Shown: positions 62,953-64,000 of the stretch, in pieces | Numbering within the stretch: position 1 is the stretch's first letter | Layout of the letters: every line of letters begins with the position of its first letter | From: an uncultured Clostridia bacterium | GTDB taxonomy: Bacteria > Bacillota > Clostridia > Christensenellales > Borkfalkiaceae | Assembly (NCBI GenBank): GCA_944368775.1 | Contig: CALVXB010000005.1 | Location: 62,001 to 126,000 of the forward strand | Direction of reading: 5' to 3' | DNA length: 64,000 bases | Position numbers and translations under genes: made by a program | Notes under the pieces: generated by a model | What the model saw: only the letters and a program-made list of their open reading frames with translations | The model's database searches: none | Told to the model about the DNA's origin: nothing

Positions 62953-63348
62953 ATGTGTTTGCTCTGTTCCATTCTGTTCGGTGAAGGGGGCCGCCGCGCG
63001 AGCAGCGATCGCTCTTGCGATTACGGCTGCGGCTCGTCTTACAGCGGCTGCGGGTCGTCGTATGGCGGCTGCGGCGGCTGCGCCTCGGCGTATAGCGCGG
63101 CTGAAAACAACGGCGCCTCGGTGAGTGCGTCCGGCGCCGTTTCGCCCGCTCTTTCGCGCGGGTGCGGCTGCGGAACATACGCGGCCGTACAGCTCTGTTC
63201 GCCCTGCTGCTGCACCGGCTTCGGACGGCACGGCGACGGCGGCGTCTGCTGCGACGAAGCCTACTACTGCCGGCAGTACGCGCTCTGCTGCGGGCGCTGC
63301 AAAAAGGTCTGCTGCTGTTATGAAAAAGTCATCTGCGGCCGCAGTTGA
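62953..63348 (+). CDS. Cysteine- and glycine-rich protein of unknown function
   Basis: 131 residues from ATG 62953 (GAGGG seven bases before; ATGs at 62905 and 62935 are possible). 23 cysteines. Three parts: a start MCLLCSILFGEGG, a Gly/Ser/Tyr/Cys repeat (YGCGSSYSGCGSSYGGCGGC), a Ser/Ala linker, and a C-terminal half with CSPCCC, CC, CC and CCC groups (ALCCGRCKKVCCCYEKVICG). No signal peptide. Could bind metals, be a disulfide-linked spore-coat protein, or be a peptide-like product; nothing here decides. Confidence 0.6.
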   Translation: MCLLCSILFGEGGRRASSDRSCDYGCGSSYSGCGSSYGGCGGCASAYSAAENNGASVSASGAVSPALSRGCGCGTYAAVQLCSPCCCTGFGRHGDGGVCCDEAYYCRQYALCCGRCKKVCCCYEKVICGRS

Positions 63349-63355
63349 CCGCGCA

Positions 63356-63386
63356 GGGGAGGCGGAAAGCCGCCTCCCCGATTATT
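63356..63386 (+). terminator. Terminator of the cysteine-rich gene
   Basis: Perfect 10-bp stem GGGGAGGCGG / CCGCCTCCCC, loop AAAG, then GATTATT; weak T-tail. Confidence 0.6.
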
Positions 63387-63428
63387 AGCATAAAATACCG
63401 CTTTGCGCGCAAAATCGGCCGCGAAATC

Positions 63429-63473
63429 TTGCTTTTTCGGCAAATATATAGTATAATGTCAGACATACATCGC
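63429..63473 (+). promoter_or_regulatory. Promoter of tRNA-Leu overlapping a variant of the dispersed motif
   Basis: TTGCTT (63429-63434), 17 bases, perfect TATAAT (63452-63457). The -10 lies inside ATAGTATAATGTCAGACATA (from 63449), which resembles motif copy 2 (ATAGTACTATGTCTGACATA). Confidence 0.7.
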
Positions 63474-63509
63474 CCTTAACCGAGCTATTCGGCGTGGGCG
63501 TGGTTTTAT

Positions 63510-63592
63510 GCGGGCGTGGCGGAATTGGCAGACGCGCCGGATTTAGGCTCCGGTGGGTGACCTTGCAGGTTCAAGTCCTGTCGCCCGCACCA
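63510..63592 (+). tRNA. tRNA-Leu (TAG anticodon)
   Basis: 83 nt with encoded CCA. Acceptor GCGGGCG/CGCCCGC, discriminator A. The anticodon arm CCGGA-TTTAGGC-TCCGG gives TAG (reads CUA/CUN). The long variable arm GGGTGACCTT marks a class II tRNA. Its 3' side faces mobile-element DNA on the opposite strand. Confidence 0.93.
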
Positions 63593-63684
63593 AGTCATAA
63601 TAGCTTGAACTTCTTTACCGTAAAAAGAATGTTCGGGCTATTTTGTTATATTGAGGAATTAAAAAGATTCCGAACATAAAAATA

Positions 63685-63725
63685 GCGGGCAGAGCGAATT
63701 TCGCTCTGCCCGCCTCGCCGTTTTT
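63685..63725. terminator. Bidirectional terminator between tRNA-Leu and a mobile-element remnant
   Basis: 13-bp stem GCGGGCAGAGCGA / TCGCTCTGCCCGC (63685-63697 / 63701-63713), then CTCGCCG and TTTTT (63721-63725). An A-run (63678-63682) serves the minus strand. Confidence 0.75.
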
Positions 63726-63729
63726 ATCA

Positions 63730-63858
63730 TCATAGTCTTTTTCTTCTACGGCGCAACTCGATAATTTCGATTTTTACTAACTTATATACCGCAACTTTCA
63801 GCGGTTTCCTTTCGCCGCAACTTATGGCGGCGTTCCCAGTACTATTTAGAGGGATGAA
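63730..63858 (-). pseudogene. N-terminal remnant of a serine recombinase
   Basis: In the same frame right after the stop of the small mobile-element gene: STGNAAISCGERKPLKVAVY, then a basic tail and stop. It resembles the first residues of serine recombinases of clostridial elements (a PLKVAxYCRVS-like start), but the catalytic serine segment is gone. No ATG is in frame. Tentative, based on remembered family patterns. Confidence 0.35.
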
Positions 63859-64000
63859 TTATTTATTTAGTTTTGTATTCAGTTGTCGACTTGCCGACCA
63901 TTCGGCATAGTCTTTTTGCCCTTGTTCGGACAGAAGATATGCCCTGATTTGCGGTAACAGAACTCTTGCAAGAGATTCTATTTGGTAATCAGGAATATCA
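63859..64000 (-). CDS. Small mobile-element protein, IPxxxIxSLAR family (partial at right edge)
   Basis: 47 codons visible on the minus strand, open at the window edge. Residues IPDYQIESLARVLLPQIRAY, then SEQGQKDYAEW, align with the 54-aa protein at 14843-15007. It marks the end of another, possibly intact, mobile element beyond the window. Base composition is distinctly AT-richer than the neighbouring housekeeping genes. Confidence 0.6.
   Translation of the reverse strand, partial: DIPDYQIESLARVLLPQIRAYLLSEQGQKDYAEWSASRQLNTKLNK

Overview
The window is a 64 kb piece of a GC-rich chromosome from a strictly anaerobic, spore-forming member of the Clostridia. The evidence is two [FeFe] hydrogenases, a pyruvate:ferredoxin oxidoreductase, spoVAD/spoVAE, ECF vitamin transporters, asnA, an NADP-type glutamate dehydrogenase, canonical sigma-A promoters and Shine-Dalgarno sites. 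I infer a gut Christensenellales-like lineage, but the sequence does not prove it. Both strands carry genes in short operons. Most genes are single-copy housekeeping genes, and two islands of decayed mobile DNA interrupt them.

Layout. 1-7.0 kb: end of a surface protein, then a four-gene hydrogenase cluster (thioredoxin-like ferredoxin, PAS-domain sensory hydrogenase, SpoIIE-type phosphatase, group B-type hydrogenase) and rarA. 7.2-15.7 kb: accessory zone with a NYN/LOTUS protein, stubs of an aminoglycoside phosphotransferase and an aldo/keto reductase, flavodoxin, two TetR regulators, an AbrB-ABC transporter operon, broken genes and mobile-element debris, ending at a tRNA-Ala whose 3' end is copied several times. 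15.9-31.4 kb: HTH membrane protein, uppP, amino-acid kinase, transketolase, phosphohexomutase, tandem DegV genes, proS, HAD hydrolase, asnA, DUF975. 31.7-46 kb: pyruvate:ferredoxin oxidoreductase, ecfA1-ecfA2-ecfT-truA, mnmE, lysR, spoVAD-spoVAE, CoA-disulfide-reductase/rhodanese. 46-64 kb: WYL regulator, gdhA, small conserved Firmicutes families, nudix, ECF S component with coaX and hom, ATP-grasp, an amino-acid ABC transporter, a cysteine-rich protein, tRNA-Leu and the edge of another mobile element.

How the parts connect. Pyruvate:ferredoxin oxidoreductase makes reduced ferredoxin, which [FeFe] hydrogenases can discharge as H2. The PAS-hydrogenase plus phosphatase pair looks like a redox or H2 signalling arm for that flow. 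The ECF ATPase/T module (36-38 kb) can serve the substrate-binding S component at 54 kb, whose neighbour coaX suggests pantothenate or a related vitamin. gdhA, asnA, proS and hom belong to nitrogen and amino-acid metabolism.

The strongest unexplained signal is a pair of structured RNA candidates (26758-26935 and 47655-47832, same strand). They align over 128 nt without gaps, and five consecutive base pairs of one stem are all changed in a compensating way. I do not recognise the family. Secondary signals are a dispersed motif centred on the palindrome CATAGTACTATG in at least three intergenic regions, repeats built on the tRNA-Ala 3' end, several genes reduced to N-terminal stubs, and an HPr-like protein without its phosphorylatable histidine.
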